Assembly (NCBI RefSeq): GCF_025200715.1
Contig: NZ_CP104144.1
Location: 2,108,001 to 2,172,000 of the forward strand
Source of the DNA: Rhizobium sullae
Lineage (GTDB): Bacteria; Pseudomonadota; Alphaproteobacteria; Rhizobiales; Rhizobiaceae
Reading direction: 5' to 3'
Length of the DNA: 64,000 nt
Shown here: piece by piece, positions 36,651 to 46,483 of the stretch
How the letters are laid out: each line of letters starts with the position of its first letter
Position numbering within the stretch: the stretch's first letter is position 1
Notes under the pieces: generated by a model
Told to the model about the DNA's origin: nothing
Database searches by the model: none
The model's input: only the letters and a program-made list of their open reading frames with translations
Made by a program: the position numbers and the translations under genes

Positions 36651-36836
36651 CCAACTCCCCGGCCGACGCTGGCTATATCTTAAGTTGCAACCCGCTGGCC
36701 ATCTAGCAACGCTGGCCTCTGGGGCAAACCGTTACAGTTGCAATATAGCGCGTTAATGCAAGTGATCCGCAAGCTTGAGGCAAGTCCTGTTCTCCAGCCT
36801 GCACCGGCTTAACGAATCCAGAAAAGGATATCGATT

Positions 36837-37271
36837 TTGAGAATAGGGTCAGACAATTCAATTTATAGCCTCTTTGCGCCGAAGTCCCGTAAAGGTCCAT
36901 CGGTGGCAGACGAGAAGATCGACATGACGCCTACGCAGCCGCCAAGGGCTCCACCGGTCCGGACTGATGAGCAACTTGTTGCCGAGTTTTACGCTCGGCT
37001 GACCAAACAGCAACTTGACTGGGCGGATGCGGACAATGACGACAGGGTTACCAAGAACGAGTATATGGACGGTCAAGTGCGCTTGGCACAATTGAACGGA
37101 AGGCCGCTCGACGCAACGTCCTTCGAAAGCCATTGGACGACGATCGACCCAACTGGCAAGGGATGGGTTGACGAAGCCGAACTTCGCGAAGGACTTGAAA
37201 AGATGCTCCCCGTCAGGGTTGGGCATCTGGATGCAAACTACGCCGAACGCCTACGGACAAAGCAAGCGTGA
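36837..37271 (+). CDS. EF-hand calcium-binding-like protein
   Basis: 144 residues from a TTG after AAAGGA; a GTG at 36903 is an alternative start. Two EF-hand loops are visible. Loop 1 (DADNDDRVTKNE) has all canonical ligands at positions 1, 3, 5 and 12. Loop 2 (DPTGKGWVDEAE) keeps D1, D9 and E12 but has Thr and Lys at positions 3 and 5, and Pro at position 2. Loop spacing fits a standard paired EF-hand domain. There is no evident signal peptide, so the protein is probably cytoplasmic. It likely senses or buffers calcium. Confidence 0.7.
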   Translation: MRIGSDNSIYSLFAPKSRKGPSVADEKIDMTPTQPPRAPPVRTDEQLVAEFYARLTKQQLDWADADNDDRVTKNEYMDGQVRLAQLNGRPLDATSFESHWTTIDPTGKGWVDEAELREGLEKMLPVRVGHLDANYAERLRTKQA

Positions 37272-37735
37272 GATCGCGCCGAGCACGCAACTAGGCGCTG
37301 TAGACCTGAATTGCGGTGGCTGACGAACCATTTCGTGAGGTTTATGAGCAAAGCCGCTCAAAGCGTTAAAGAGATCTACGTCGTAGACGTTGGACCATCA
37401 TAGACTTCTGCGACGGTCGACCCCCAAGACGCCGGCCGCGTTGTGACCTGCCGGTAGCGCGAGCAGGCAATACCGATAGCGAGCATAGCGGCCCACAGCG
37501 ATAGCGTCATCTCGACCACTTGGAGATTGAGAATTGGCGGCAACGAGCGGCACGGGAGCTGGATACCATCGCCGGGTACACGCTTGATTATGGGATCGTG
37601 CAACGGGAATTGGCTGTGAGCGCCCGACTAGCGACGCTACGTTTCTACAACGAGGAGGGATTCCCCTCTGGTGGACCGCGTAGAGGTCAAGCGCAGCAGG
37701 AAGCGATCCTGCCGCGCTTGGCATGGAGCCGCCAG
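37272..37735. other. Intergenic stretch with a possible 19-codon peptide frame
   Basis: About 460 nt. An ATG at 37344 after GTGAGG opens a 19-codon frame; it may be the start of a lost gene. Nothing else is supported. Confidence 0.35.
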
Positions 37736-38362
37736 CTATCGACCACACGCTGCCATTTCGATGGATGGCTGATCACTTGGATCGGCCACATCCAGCACCA
37801 GCCGCAATCCGTGCGTGACGCGCCGCCGCAGTATATTGCCCCTATCGGTGTTAGATCGGATCGCAGAAGCGGCCCAAAGTGACCGCACCCGATTGCGCGA
37901 CAAGCCAAACTCGGAGGCAATCAGCTTGTCGACGCGAATGCTTGCCAGCATCGGCACGACCATGTTGATTTCCACCAAAGACCAAACCGGCGTCACGCTG
38001 AGGACGACCTTCCGCACCTCCACATCATCGAATTCGTCGATACGTTGGGTCTTTCGTCTCAGCGCGACTAGGTCGAACGCTTGGACGCTGATCCAGGTCG
38101 GATCGTTGCCTTGGAGGGCCTGCAGCGTCTTGGCATCAATATCACCGATATTGCGGCGCTCAAAAATTGGCCGGTTCCAGGTCTTGCTGCATGCTGGGCA
38201 CCCGTAGATCAGCCAGGCATCGAGCTTTTTGCCATTGGCATTCAGCCTCGCCTTACCGCTGCATTCAAACGGTCTCGGGGCAGAGCATCCATTGCAGTCG
38301 AGCCACGGCTGTGGTGGAATTTGGGGAATAATGGTCCATTCAACTTTAAGAACATTGCTCAT
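37736..38362 (-). CDS. DUF1062 protein
   Basis: 208 residues from the ATG at 38362 (MSNVLKVEWTIIPQIPPQPW). The longer upstream frame is not supported. A Cys cluster follows (CNGCSAPRPF, then GCPACSKTW), probably a zinc site, with RLNANGKKLDAWLIY between. The C-terminal half resembles an S4-like RNA-binding region (RVDKLIASEFGLSRNRVRSL), which suggests an RNA-related role. This is inference from pattern only. It seems to be a single-gene unit. Confidence 0.8.
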   Translation of the reverse strand: MSNVLKVEWTIIPQIPPQPWLDCNGCSAPRPFECSGKARLNANGKKLDAWLIYGCPACSKTWNRPIFERRNIGDIDAKTLQALQGNDPTWISVQAFDLVALRRKTQRIDEFDDVEVRKVVLSVTPVWSLVEINMVVPMLASIRVDKLIASEFGLSRNRVRSLWAASAIRSNTDRGNILRRRVTHGLRLVLDVADPSDQPSIEMAACGR

Positions 38363-38844
38363 GTCGTCTTGGTCTTCCTGAAGGAAGCTCATCAAGACGG
38401 TGGCGAGATCAGCCCATGGCGGGCACGGCATGGCGATGTTTCGGGCGACGGAAGAGCTGAGACAGCTGAAGCTGGCGCATGGCACATTTCAACAATGCCA
38501 AACCGGTCTCAGACCACCACCCGATGAACGTGATTACAGTCAGGATGAGCGCGAAGCTATCCTGCCTATGAGGGTGAAACGGATTGAGACCGGTGTTTAC
38601 GACGGCAAAGTGGAACCTCAATGTGCCCAAGCTCTTCGCCTCAAGCCATACCAAATGAAACTGCACTTTAAAAGTGAGAAGGTTACAAGGCCCCCAATCA
38701 CTCGCGCCTCAGCCAGTCGGTTGCTGGCGGGTCAGGTTTGTACTCCTGCGAAAAAGCAGGGCCGTCTCCAATGTAAAGACTGCTGCTGCTTGGCGGACGG
38801 GGCATCCGCGATCGTTTGCATTGCACAGGCTCCGTTTCCGTTTG
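38363..38844. other. Intergenic stretch, no gene recognised
   Basis: About 480 nt. Frames on both strands read poorly and match no family known to me. Confidence 0.4.
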
Positions 38845-39789
38845 CTATGGCGCCATCGGGTCAAGCGTCGATATGACGGAGGTTTCCCGTATACGCCTGC
38901 GCTCCGCAATCACCAGCATGTCAAGAAAAGCCCTGACCTTGGCCGGCCGAAACCGGGCAGGTGGAAACACGGCATGAATGCCGCCTTGCGGCAGCTCCCA
39001 TTCAGGAAATAGCCGAACGATCTTTCCAGCCCGCATATCCGCCGCCGCCATGTAGTCGGGAAAGACCGAGACACCGATGCCGGCCAGCACGCAAGCGTAA
39101 GCGGCCGGCGTCTTGTCCGTCGTAACGATAGGGCGCGTTTCGATTGTCACGGCTTCCCTTTGCCCGTGGGAAAATGTCCAGCGAAGGGCATTTTTCAGGG
39201 CGCCATTGGCGATCCATGGAAGACTGGCCGCGTCTGCCGCAGCAAGGTCAGCCGGGATGCGGGCGGCAACCGACGGCGTCGCGGCAAGAACTTGCTCGAA
39301 CGTCCCGAGCCGGCGCGCCTGATGACTGGAATCCGACAGCCACCCCACCCGAATGGAGAGATCGATCCGATCGGCGACGAGATCGTTGACGCTGTCGTCA
39401 AAGATCGCGTCGACGTGCATCTGCGGGTAGGCCTGAAGATAGTCCGCGATCGTGGGCGCCACGACTGCCGCTCCGTAGTCGAGCGGAGCCGTCAGCGTCA
39501 GCGTTCCGGAAGGCTCCGCGCTACGAAGCGACATTTCCCCATAGGCGGATTCCGCCTGCCGCAGAATGAGCACGCAGCGCTCATAAAAGAGGCTGCCCTC
39601 TTCCGTTGCGTGTAGGCTGCGGGTCGTGCGCGTCAGCAGCGTCACGCCCAGTTCCTCCTCTAGGCGCGCGATCTGGTGGCTGACGACCGCCTTGGCGACG
39701 CCGAGACGGTCTGCGGCGGCCGTAAAGGAGCCAGCCTCGATCACGGCGGTGAAAAAGATAAGCCGGTTGAGATTAAGGTGGTCGCCCAT
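38845..39789 (-). CDS. LysR family transcriptional regulator
   Basis: 314 residues from the ATG at 39789; a longer upstream frame lacks a site. The winged helix-turn-helix is standard (LNRLIFFTAVIEAGSFTAAA, then VAKAVVSHQIARLEEELGVT). The C-terminal part is a periplasmic-binding-like effector domain. It is divergent from a metallo-hydrolase gene 106 nt away, the usual layout for a LysR protein that controls its neighbour. The effector is not known. Confidence 0.92.
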   Translation of the reverse strand: MGDHLNLNRLIFFTAVIEAGSFTAAADRLGVAKAVVSHQIARLEEELGVTLLTRTTRSLHATEEGSLFYERCVLILRQAESAYGEMSLRSAEPSGTLTLTAPLDYGAAVVAPTIADYLQAYPQMHVDAIFDDSVNDLVADRIDLSIRVGWLSDSSHQARRLGTFEQVLAATPSVAARIPADLAAADAASLPWIANGALKNALRWTFSHGQREAVTIETRPIVTTDKTPAAYACVLAGIGVSVFPDYMAAADMRAGKIVRLFPEWELPQGGIHAVFPPARFRPAKVRAFLDMLVIAERRRIRETSVISTLDPMAP

Positions 39790-39895
39790 AGTTTGTCTCA
39801 ATAGATCATACAGTCTGTACGATTGAACGATATTTATTGCCCTATCAAGACCTGAGATACAGAAGGAAGAGCGATTCAACCTCAGGAGACATGCC

Positions 39896-40792
39896 ATGAT
39901 CACCCGCCGCGAAACCCTCAAGATGGCCGCCGCCGGCTTTGTGACGGCCCTTCCCCTGACCTTTGCCCAAGCGGACGGTGGCGGCGGCCTTGCGTGGACG
40001 TTCTTTCAGGCCAGCGAAACAGGCTTCCGCCGCACACCAGTGCTGCTGACGGGCGACAAGGACGCGATCCTGATCGACGGTGGTTTCACCCTTCCCGACG
40101 GGAAAGCCGTCGCGGATGCGATCAAGGCAACGGGTAAGCGTCTGACCACGATCTATGTGAGTTGCAACGATCCGGACTACTATTTCGGCCTGCGCCCGAT
40201 CGTTGATGTATTTCCCGAGGCGAAGGTCATTGCAAAGCCCGTCACCGTCGAGGCGATCAAGGCCAATGTCCAGGCAAAGCTCGGGGTCTGGGGACCGCAG
40301 TTGAAGGAAAACGGTCCGCAGACACTGGCGGACGTGGTGATCCCGCAAGCTTCGGACGCCACATCGCTCGATCTGGAAGGCAATGCGATCGAGATCGTCG
40401 AGGTCCCCGGCATGCATGACCGGCGCTACCTCTTCGTACCCGTGCTCGAGGCGGTATTCGGCGGTGTTCTGGTCGATTCTGGCAACCACGTCTGGATTGC
40501 GGATACGGCAACCACCGAACTGCGCGCAGCCTGGATCAAGGCGCTCGACGGCATCGCCGCCCGCGCGCCGAAGATCGTCGTTCCGGGCCACCAGGTCGAG
40601 GGCGCGGCCCAGGGTCTTGAGGCCGTCGCGTTTACCCGCGCCTATCTCATCGCTTTCGAGGAAGAAGTGAGCCGGACCAAGGATAGTTCCGAACTGGTTG
40701 CGGCGATGATGAAGCGCTACCCGGACCTCGCCGACGTCTCCTCGCTGGAGCTGGGTGCGAAGGTCGCGAAAGGCGAATTGAAGTGGGGCTGA
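39896..40792 (+). CDS. MBL-fold metallo-hydrolase-like protein, exported
   Basis: 298 residues. The N-terminus (MITRRETLKMAAAGFVTALP) has a twin-Arg-like start and a signal sequence. The MBL fold is recognisable (VLLTGDKDAILIDGGFT; IEIVEVPGMHDRRYLFV; ARAPKIVVPGHQVEG). The usual HxHxDH metal site is replaced by SCNDPDYYFG, so His ligands are missing there, while later His and Asp residues (GNHVWIADT) remain. It may bind one metal or none. It is probably regulated by the divergent LysR gene. Confidence 0.82.
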   Translation: MITRRETLKMAAAGFVTALPLTFAQADGGGGLAWTFFQASETGFRRTPVLLTGDKDAILIDGGFTLPDGKAVADAIKATGKRLTTIYVSCNDPDYYFGLRPIVDVFPEAKVIAKPVTVEAIKANVQAKLGVWGPQLKENGPQTLADVVIPQASDATSLDLEGNAIEIVEVPGMHDRRYLFVPVLEAVFGGVLVDSGNHVWIADTATTELRAAWIKALDGIAARAPKIVVPGHQVEGAAQGLEAVAFTRAYLIAFEEEVSRTKDSSELVAAMMKRYPDLADVSSLELGAKVAKGELKWG

Positions 40793-41428
40793 AGTGCTGC
40801 AACACTCGAGCCTCATCCGGAAAAGGTCGCCTCTCTGTCCGGCGCGGAGCCGTTAAGGTCGATGTCTCGGACAAGGACGGTCTCTAGCGTCGATATTCGC
40901 CGATACCGCTTCGTCCGAAGCGAGGGTCCCGCGTCACGCTCGACGGCGCTTCCGTCCAGGCGGACGTTTCGTGCCAAAGGCCGGATGATTCATGGGTGGT
41001 CGGTTGGTTGCGACTGGCGAATGCGGATCCGGACCGTCTTGCGCTCCTGATCTCCAATCCGACCAGATGAGCGGAGAAAAAGCCCCGTGGCTTAGACGGG
41101 GCAAGATCAAGCTCGTCTTCTGATAGGATCGCGGCAGCTGTTGACGAGGAAGGGAAGCGTCCGCACCGCGGTCTAGCACAACAACGAAATGAGTCGCCCG
41201 ATGTTCCAAAACGACCGTCGAAAACGAGGCTCATCTGATGAAATAGCCCGGCAACTTCAAAGCTGAAGACATCGGAGAGGTCCTGAATGTTGGCTCAAAC
41301 CCAGACGCCGGACCGTTTCGCCTGCCGACCGAAATTGCGCGCAGCATGACCATCGCAGCGCATTTTTTTTGATGGAACGTTTCCAATTTTCCTGTCGTTT
41401 ACGGTTAGGCTTCAGGAGGAGCCCAGCC
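40793..41428. other. Intergenic stretch, no gene recognised
   Basis: About 640 nt. Several overlapping short frames on both strands, none with a ribosome site and recognisable product. Confidence 0.4.
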
Positions 41429-41701
41429 ATGACCCCAGCCATGAACATCGAAGCGAGAACCCCCCCTCTGATATATTGGAGCGCACCGGTGAATGTCAGA
41501 GTAGGAAACGGTTTCAGCGAAGCGATTTTTGGCCCAGAAACCGCACTCGACTATCTTGAGCATCGATGGCCAACGAGAAGTGGCCCGCATTATTTCAACG
41601 CGCTGCGTATCTGCAGGGCGGCGGTCGACAGAAGGGAGCCGCCCGATTTTGCTCGCGACGCATTTATCGCCGCAGGCATTGAAGCGGGCATGTTGGCCTA
41701 G
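41429..41701 (+). CDS. DUF982 protein
   Basis: 90 residues from the ATG at 41429; AGGAGG lies 10 nt upstream. The pattern is that of DUF982, a family of small rhizobial proteins: IYWSAPVNVRVGNGFSEAIF, GPETALDYLEHRWPTRSGPH and ICRAAVDRREPPDFARDAFI. No function is established for the family. It stands alone. Confidence 0.82.
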   Translation: MTPAMNIEARTPPLIYWSAPVNVRVGNGFSEAIFGPETALDYLEHRWPTRSGPHYFNALRICRAAVDRREPPDFARDAFIAAGIEAGMLA

Positions 41702-41885
41702 TTCGACCCCAGGCCGAGCGGAATCGAGCATCCATCTGAGGCCCCAGAATTGCTCACCTGTCGCCGCGGTTGCGTTCAGAACCGAACCCGCGGCAAACGC
41801 AATGAGCATCATGGTACGGCACGATGAGGCTGTCATTCCGCCAAAGCCGAAAACGACCCAGCGAGCGGTCGATGTTTTCCGGTTT

Positions 41886-42377
41886 TCAGTGTCTGCTCAG
41901 CGATTGCGCAAGTTGCAAATGCTTCTGCAGCACCGGCAACATTTTCTTTGCAAATTCCGGGACCGGCCTGCCACCCTCGCCGGCCTTTTCCTTGAATTCC
42001 GCAATATCCTTCTCGAGGTTCGAGATCATATAGTCCACGAACGCCTGGTCAAACTCAGGCCCGCTCTTACGCTGCAGCTTTTCAACCGCACTTTGCGCCT
42101 CGACGGTGATAGTGGTGGTTATCTTCACCTCAAGATCGCTGGCGAGAGCCGTGGCTTCGTCCTTGGCTTTACGGTGGTCGTCAACCAGCGCCCGTCCTAG
42201 CGAGCGCACATCCTCGCTTCCACCCTTTTGGGTAGCGAGTTCCCCGAGCGTGATTTCTGAATTGTCGCCCTTCATCGCGTCGCTCAGAAATTCCTTGTCG
42301 CTCTTGGCCATTCCAGCAGAGGCCAGTGCAAGGATCATCGCTATCGTCATAGCGGCAAATATCAGCATAGATCGCAT
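41886..42377 (-). CDS. DUF4142 periplasmic protein
   Basis: 163 residues from the ATG at 42377, which follows GAGGT. A Sec signal (MRSMLIFAAMTIAMILALAS) is followed by a helical DUF4142 domain: EITLGELATQKGGSEDVRSL, GRALVDDHRKAKDEATALAS and FDQAFVDYMISNLEKDIAEF. Members form ferritin-like helical bundles in the periplasm and often respond to stress. A C-terminal fragment of a paralogue lies near 12.3 kb. Confidence 0.85.
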   Translation of the reverse strand: MRSMLIFAAMTIAMILALASAGMAKSDKEFLSDAMKGDNSEITLGELATQKGGSEDVRSLGRALVDDHRKAKDEATALASDLEVKITTTITVEAQSAVEKLQRKSGPEFDQAFVDYMISNLEKDIAEFKEKAGEGGRPVPEFAKKMLPVLQKHLQLAQSLSRH

Positions 42378-42435
42378 TACTGCACCTCGCAATTTCATAG
42401 CGCGACACCAAAAACCTAAAACCCCATCGGACGAG

Positions 42436-42774
42436 GTGTTGTTCCGCTTTGTCTACACTATTATCGAGAACAGACGCCTGCCCGGCAGTGACGTCGCCGT
42501 GCGGGCGGCCGAAACGACTCTCACGCAGCAACCTACCGTTGTCGCCCAGATCTGCCTTGCCGGTCAGGAGCAACAGAAATTGTACGGCTGCCACATCGCC
42601 GTAACATTCGACGGTCAGTCACGCCTCCTACTCAAAAGAAAGGCCGCCCAAATCAGCGGCCCCGAAGTGAAGAAAGAGCCTCCAGTGAAAACCGGCGCGA
42701 CCGCAATCGAGAAAAGCAAACCAGACGGCAATGACACAATGGACCATCCGCAATTTGCGGATGATTTCCAATAA
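42436..42774 (+). CDS. Possible hypothetical protein
   Basis: A GTG at 42436 (VLFRFVYTIIENRRLPGSDV) opens a frame of about 112 codons with fair composition (ICLAGQEQQKLYGCHIAVTF) and a polar C-terminus. The ribosome site is weak. It is divergent from the DUF4142 gene. No family was recognised, and it may be spurious. Confidence 0.35.
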   Translation: MLFRFVYTIIENRRLPGSDVAVRAAETTLTQQPTVVAQICLAGQEQQKLYGCHIAVTFDGQSRLLLKRKAAQISGPEVKKEPPVKTGATAIEKSKPDGNDTMDHPQFADDFQ

Positions 42775-42925
42775 GCCATTGGCGCAGGATGCTACTCATG
42801 CGAGATGCGGCGCAGGTGGGATTTCGTCCAATCGATGAACCATCTTGTCGATGAACGCCATCATATCGAGGCATCATGGTCTGCCCGGAGGGCGTCAGAA
42901 GAACTTCCAAATTTCGTCATCGAGA

Positions 42926-42960
42926 GGCTGTCAGCGTGCTTGTCCTGCACGCTGACAGCC
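42926..42960. terminator. Perfect 14-bp hairpin downstream of gfa
   Basis: GGCTGTCAGCGTGC at 42926-42939 pairs with GCACGCTGACAGCC at 42947-42960 around a 7-nt loop. It lies 23 nt beyond the gfa stop. There is no T-run on either strand, so it may be a 3' end or mRNA-stabilising structure at the end of the methylotrophy operon. Confidence 0.6.
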
Positions 42961-42982
42961 TTCATCAATTCCGTCTGCTCAT

Positions 42983-43558
42983 TCAACTAGGCAGAGCACC
43001 GGACTTCTTTGCGACGAAGGTGGCGACGACGTCCATCAGGGTCGGCGACAGGCAGTCGTATGGTTCCAGTCCAAGCTCCCGCAAGCGGGCGCGTATGCCG
43101 TCCATTCGGCTAGGATCAACGCCGGATTCGATGATCGAGGAGACAAAAGCCGCGAACTCAGGCGGAGCCCAGCCGGATTCTTGAAAACGCTCGGGGTGAA
43201 CGAAGTCCAGCCCTTGGAACGCATGTTCTCGCTCTACCGGCCCATACATGTGCACGCCGCATTGCTTGCAGGCGTGACGCTGGATCAACGCGCTTGCATC
43301 GACCACCTGCAACTTGTCGCCGTTCTCGAGCACGGTCACCTTGTCATGTGGGACAACCGCAACGACGGAGAAATAGGTGCCTTTGGGCTTCCAGCATTTG
43401 GTGCAGCCGCAAACGTGGTTATGGGCGACCTGTCCTTCGATCCTTACCTTGACCGGCCGGTCCGTGCACGCACAAACAAGCGTGCCGCCGGTAAAGCCGG
43501 GATTGGCGGGCTTCAAACCGCCATCGACCGCCGGATGAATTTGAACTGCGCTTTCCAT
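42983..43558 (-). CDS. gfa: Glutathione-dependent formaldehyde-activating enzyme
   Basis: 191 residues. Gfa speeds the joining of formaldehyde and glutathione to S-hydroxymethylglutathione. The zinc-binding Cys are in place: CACTD (about residue 30), CGCTKCWKP (about 50) and CKQCG (about 97). The gene is the last of five on this strand and lies 90 nt after frmA, whose enzyme uses its product. It links methanol oxidation in the periplasm to formaldehyde detoxification in the cytoplasm. Confidence 0.93.
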   Translation of the reverse strand: MESAVQIHPAVDGGLKPANPGFTGGTLVCACTDRPVKVRIEGQVAHNHVCGCTKCWKPKGTYFSVVAVVPHDKVTVLENGDKLQVVDASALIQRHACKQCGVHMYGPVEREHAFQGLDFVHPERFQESGWAPPEFAAFVSSIIESGVDPSRMDGIRARLRELGLEPYDCLSPTLMDVVATFVAKKSGALPS

Positions 43559-43648
43559 TGCATGTTCCTCCCCTGTTGCGCCGAAGCCCGTCCGGGTCTC
43601 CGGACAGTGGCTAACCTCGGCTTTGATGCGAGCGCCCGGCTGACGCGC

Positions 43649-44776
<1,128 letters not shown>

Positions 44777-44920
44777 ATCGTTATCCCCCTTTAATGGTCA
44801 TTCCCTCATCGATCCGGCTCCGGGAGATAGCCTGGACAGGCGGCGGCCACTCCCGTTGCGGCAACCGGCGAACAACGGATCGAGATGATTGACGTGTGCT
44901 GCTTTTCAAGCGCCCGAACA

Positions 44921-45787
44921 TCATTGCGTGATCCTCTGATCGTGCTCATCAAGCAGCGGCACGTCAGACTCGATAAGCAGCTTGTTGATTTCGGCCTGGT
45001 TGTCCCTGATGAACGTGTTGAGCGTGCGTTTCCATTGCTGGTCGGAAGGGCGGACGCCCATGGTGATTCGATAGGTCATGGGCTGGCCACCCTGCTCTTT
45101 GGTCAACGGCACGATCGCCAGATCGGCTTCCGACTTGCGGGCGTAGTAACCTGCCATCGGCCCCCAGATCACGGCAGCGTCGATCACGCCTGCCAACATG
45201 TCCCGTATCATGACTTCCGCCATCGACGGCGTGACGCGGGTGTCGACCATGAGCGGATAGATCTTGGCCTTGCGCATGAGATTTGCTGCCGCCATATTCG
45301 CCGACGGCGGCGTCCCATGGACCACGCCAATCCTCTTGTCGGCAAGTTTCTGGTCGGTCAGCGTTTCGACGCCCGCAAGATCGCCATCCTTCTTGTAAAG
45401 CAGCACATAGGAGGAGCGATAATAGGCATTGGTATTCTGGACGAGCTCGTCGCCTTGCGGGTATCCCATGATGATATCGCAGCGATTGGCGCCGAGCGTA
45501 TTGCGTACAAAACCGGTAATCGAGGGAAACCACGTATAGGCGACGGAGCGACGTCCTGTCCCGGTGGCGACCAACTTGGCAAGCTTATCCTCGAACCCTT
45601 CGCCGCTTTGGTCGGAATAAGGCATGTTGGAGGGGTCGGCGCAGACACGCAGGATGTCGGGGTCGACCAGTTCGCCGGCCGCCCCAAGCCCGGCGCTCTG
45701 TGCATATGCGGGCAACGGGGCCAATGCTACGACGGCCGTGATGACCAGGGCCGCCTTGTAACTTGCCTGTCCGTCGCATCGCGCCAT
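44921..45787 (-). CDS. xoxJ: XoxJ, periplasmic binding-like partner of methanol dehydrogenase
   Basis: 288 residues. The ATG at 45787 starts 1 nt after the xoxG stop; a longer frame upstream lies inside xoxG. A signal (YKAALVITAVVALAPLPAYA) leads to a family 3 solute-binding fold: VDPDILRVCADPSNMPYSDQ, RCDIIMGYPQGDELVQNTNA and IRDMLAGVIDAAVIWGPMAG. XoxJ proteins contact XoxF and are thought to help its activation. It is not a transporter subunit. Confidence 0.93.
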   Translation of the reverse strand: MARCDGQASYKAALVITAVVALAPLPAYAQSAGLGAAGELVDPDILRVCADPSNMPYSDQSGEGFEDKLAKLVATGTGRRSVAYTWFPSITGFVRNTLGANRCDIIMGYPQGDELVQNTNAYYRSSYVLLYKKDGDLAGVETLTDQKLADKRIGVVHGTPPSANMAAANLMRKAKIYPLMVDTRVTPSMAEVMIRDMLAGVIDAAVIWGPMAGYYARKSEADLAIVPLTKEQGGQPMTYRITMGVRPSDQQWKRTLNTFIRDNQAEINKLLIESDVPLLDEHDQRITQ

Positions 45788-45788
45788 G

Positions 45789-46316
45789 TCATCCACCCAT
45801 ACAAGAGGCTTCGTGGTCCTTCGCCGCTTGCGGCTTGTCTGCCTTCTTGGGCGGACGACCGCGTGGCGCGTCACCGACGGCTCGGGCACGCAGATAGACG
45901 TAGATGTCGTCAAGGTAGCAATAGACGTTCTTGTTTTCGCCGAACGCGGGCATGACGTTTTCCTTGCCGCCGCCGACATTCTTGCGGCCTTCCGCGACGA
46001 TCGACAAGAACGTTCCGTAGTCCATGCCTTTCATGCTGTTGATCAATGGGGGCGCATAGCTCGAGCCGACGCCGTCCGGTCCATGGCAGACATGACAGTC
46101 GGCATGGTAGCGCCGGTAGCCGCTGAACGTGTACCAGTCGACCGTTCCGTCATCCTGGATCTTGAATGTCGGATTGCCTTCCGCATCGAGATATTTGCCA
46201 TCCTCGTCCTTCACGGCAGCGGCCTTTTCTTTAGTGTCTTGCGCCTGGGCGTGGCCTGAAATCGTCAGTGGGAGAAAGATCATTGCGAGTACCGAAATTG
46301 CGTTGCGAAGAAACAT
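45789..46316 (-). CDS. xoxG: XoxG, cytochrome c electron acceptor of XoxF
   Basis: 175 residues with a Sec signal (MFLRNAISVLAMIFLPLTIS). The heme motif CHVCHGPDGVGSSYAPPLIN lies near residue 74 and a likely Met ligand in KENVMPAFGENKNVYCYLDD. XoxG takes electrons from the PQQ of XoxF and passes them toward the oxidases. The gene lies between xoxF and xoxJ. A stable hairpin is found in the 167-nt xoxF-xoxG gap. Confidence 0.93.
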   Translation of the reverse strand: MFLRNAISVLAMIFLPLTISGHAQAQDTKEKAAAVKDEDGKYLDAEGNPTFKIQDDGTVDWYTFSGYRRYHADCHVCHGPDGVGSSYAPPLINSMKGMDYGTFLSIVAEGRKNVGGGKENVMPAFGENKNVYCYLDDIYVYLRARAVGDAPRGRPPKKADKPQAAKDHEASCMGG

Positions 46317-46402
46317 CCGTACCTCTTTTTCGTTTCGCGACGGACACCGGTTTGCTGTCGCGATGCGGCGTTGAAAATGCGTTGCGATTGCGCGGCGAAT
46401 TC

Positions 46403-46434
46403 GAGAGCCCGGTCGGTTCCGGACCCGGGCTCTC
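46403..46434 (-). terminator. Hairpin between xoxF and xoxG
   Basis: GAGAGCCCGG at 46403-46412 pairs with CCGGGCTCTC at 46425-46434 across 12 nt. On the transcribed strand no T-run follows. It may protect the xoxF end of the mRNA or attenuate, giving more XoxF than XoxG. Confidence 0.6.
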
Positions 46435-46483
46435 GTTTCTCAGGTCTTCTGGCAAGACCTCGGCGGTTGGTGGTTTCCCAGAA

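Noticed and set aside
36837..37271. Lanmodulin
   Set aside because: Only two EF-hands, normal spacing of about 28 residues, no signal peptide, and Thr/Lys at positions 3 and 5 of the Pro-containing loop.
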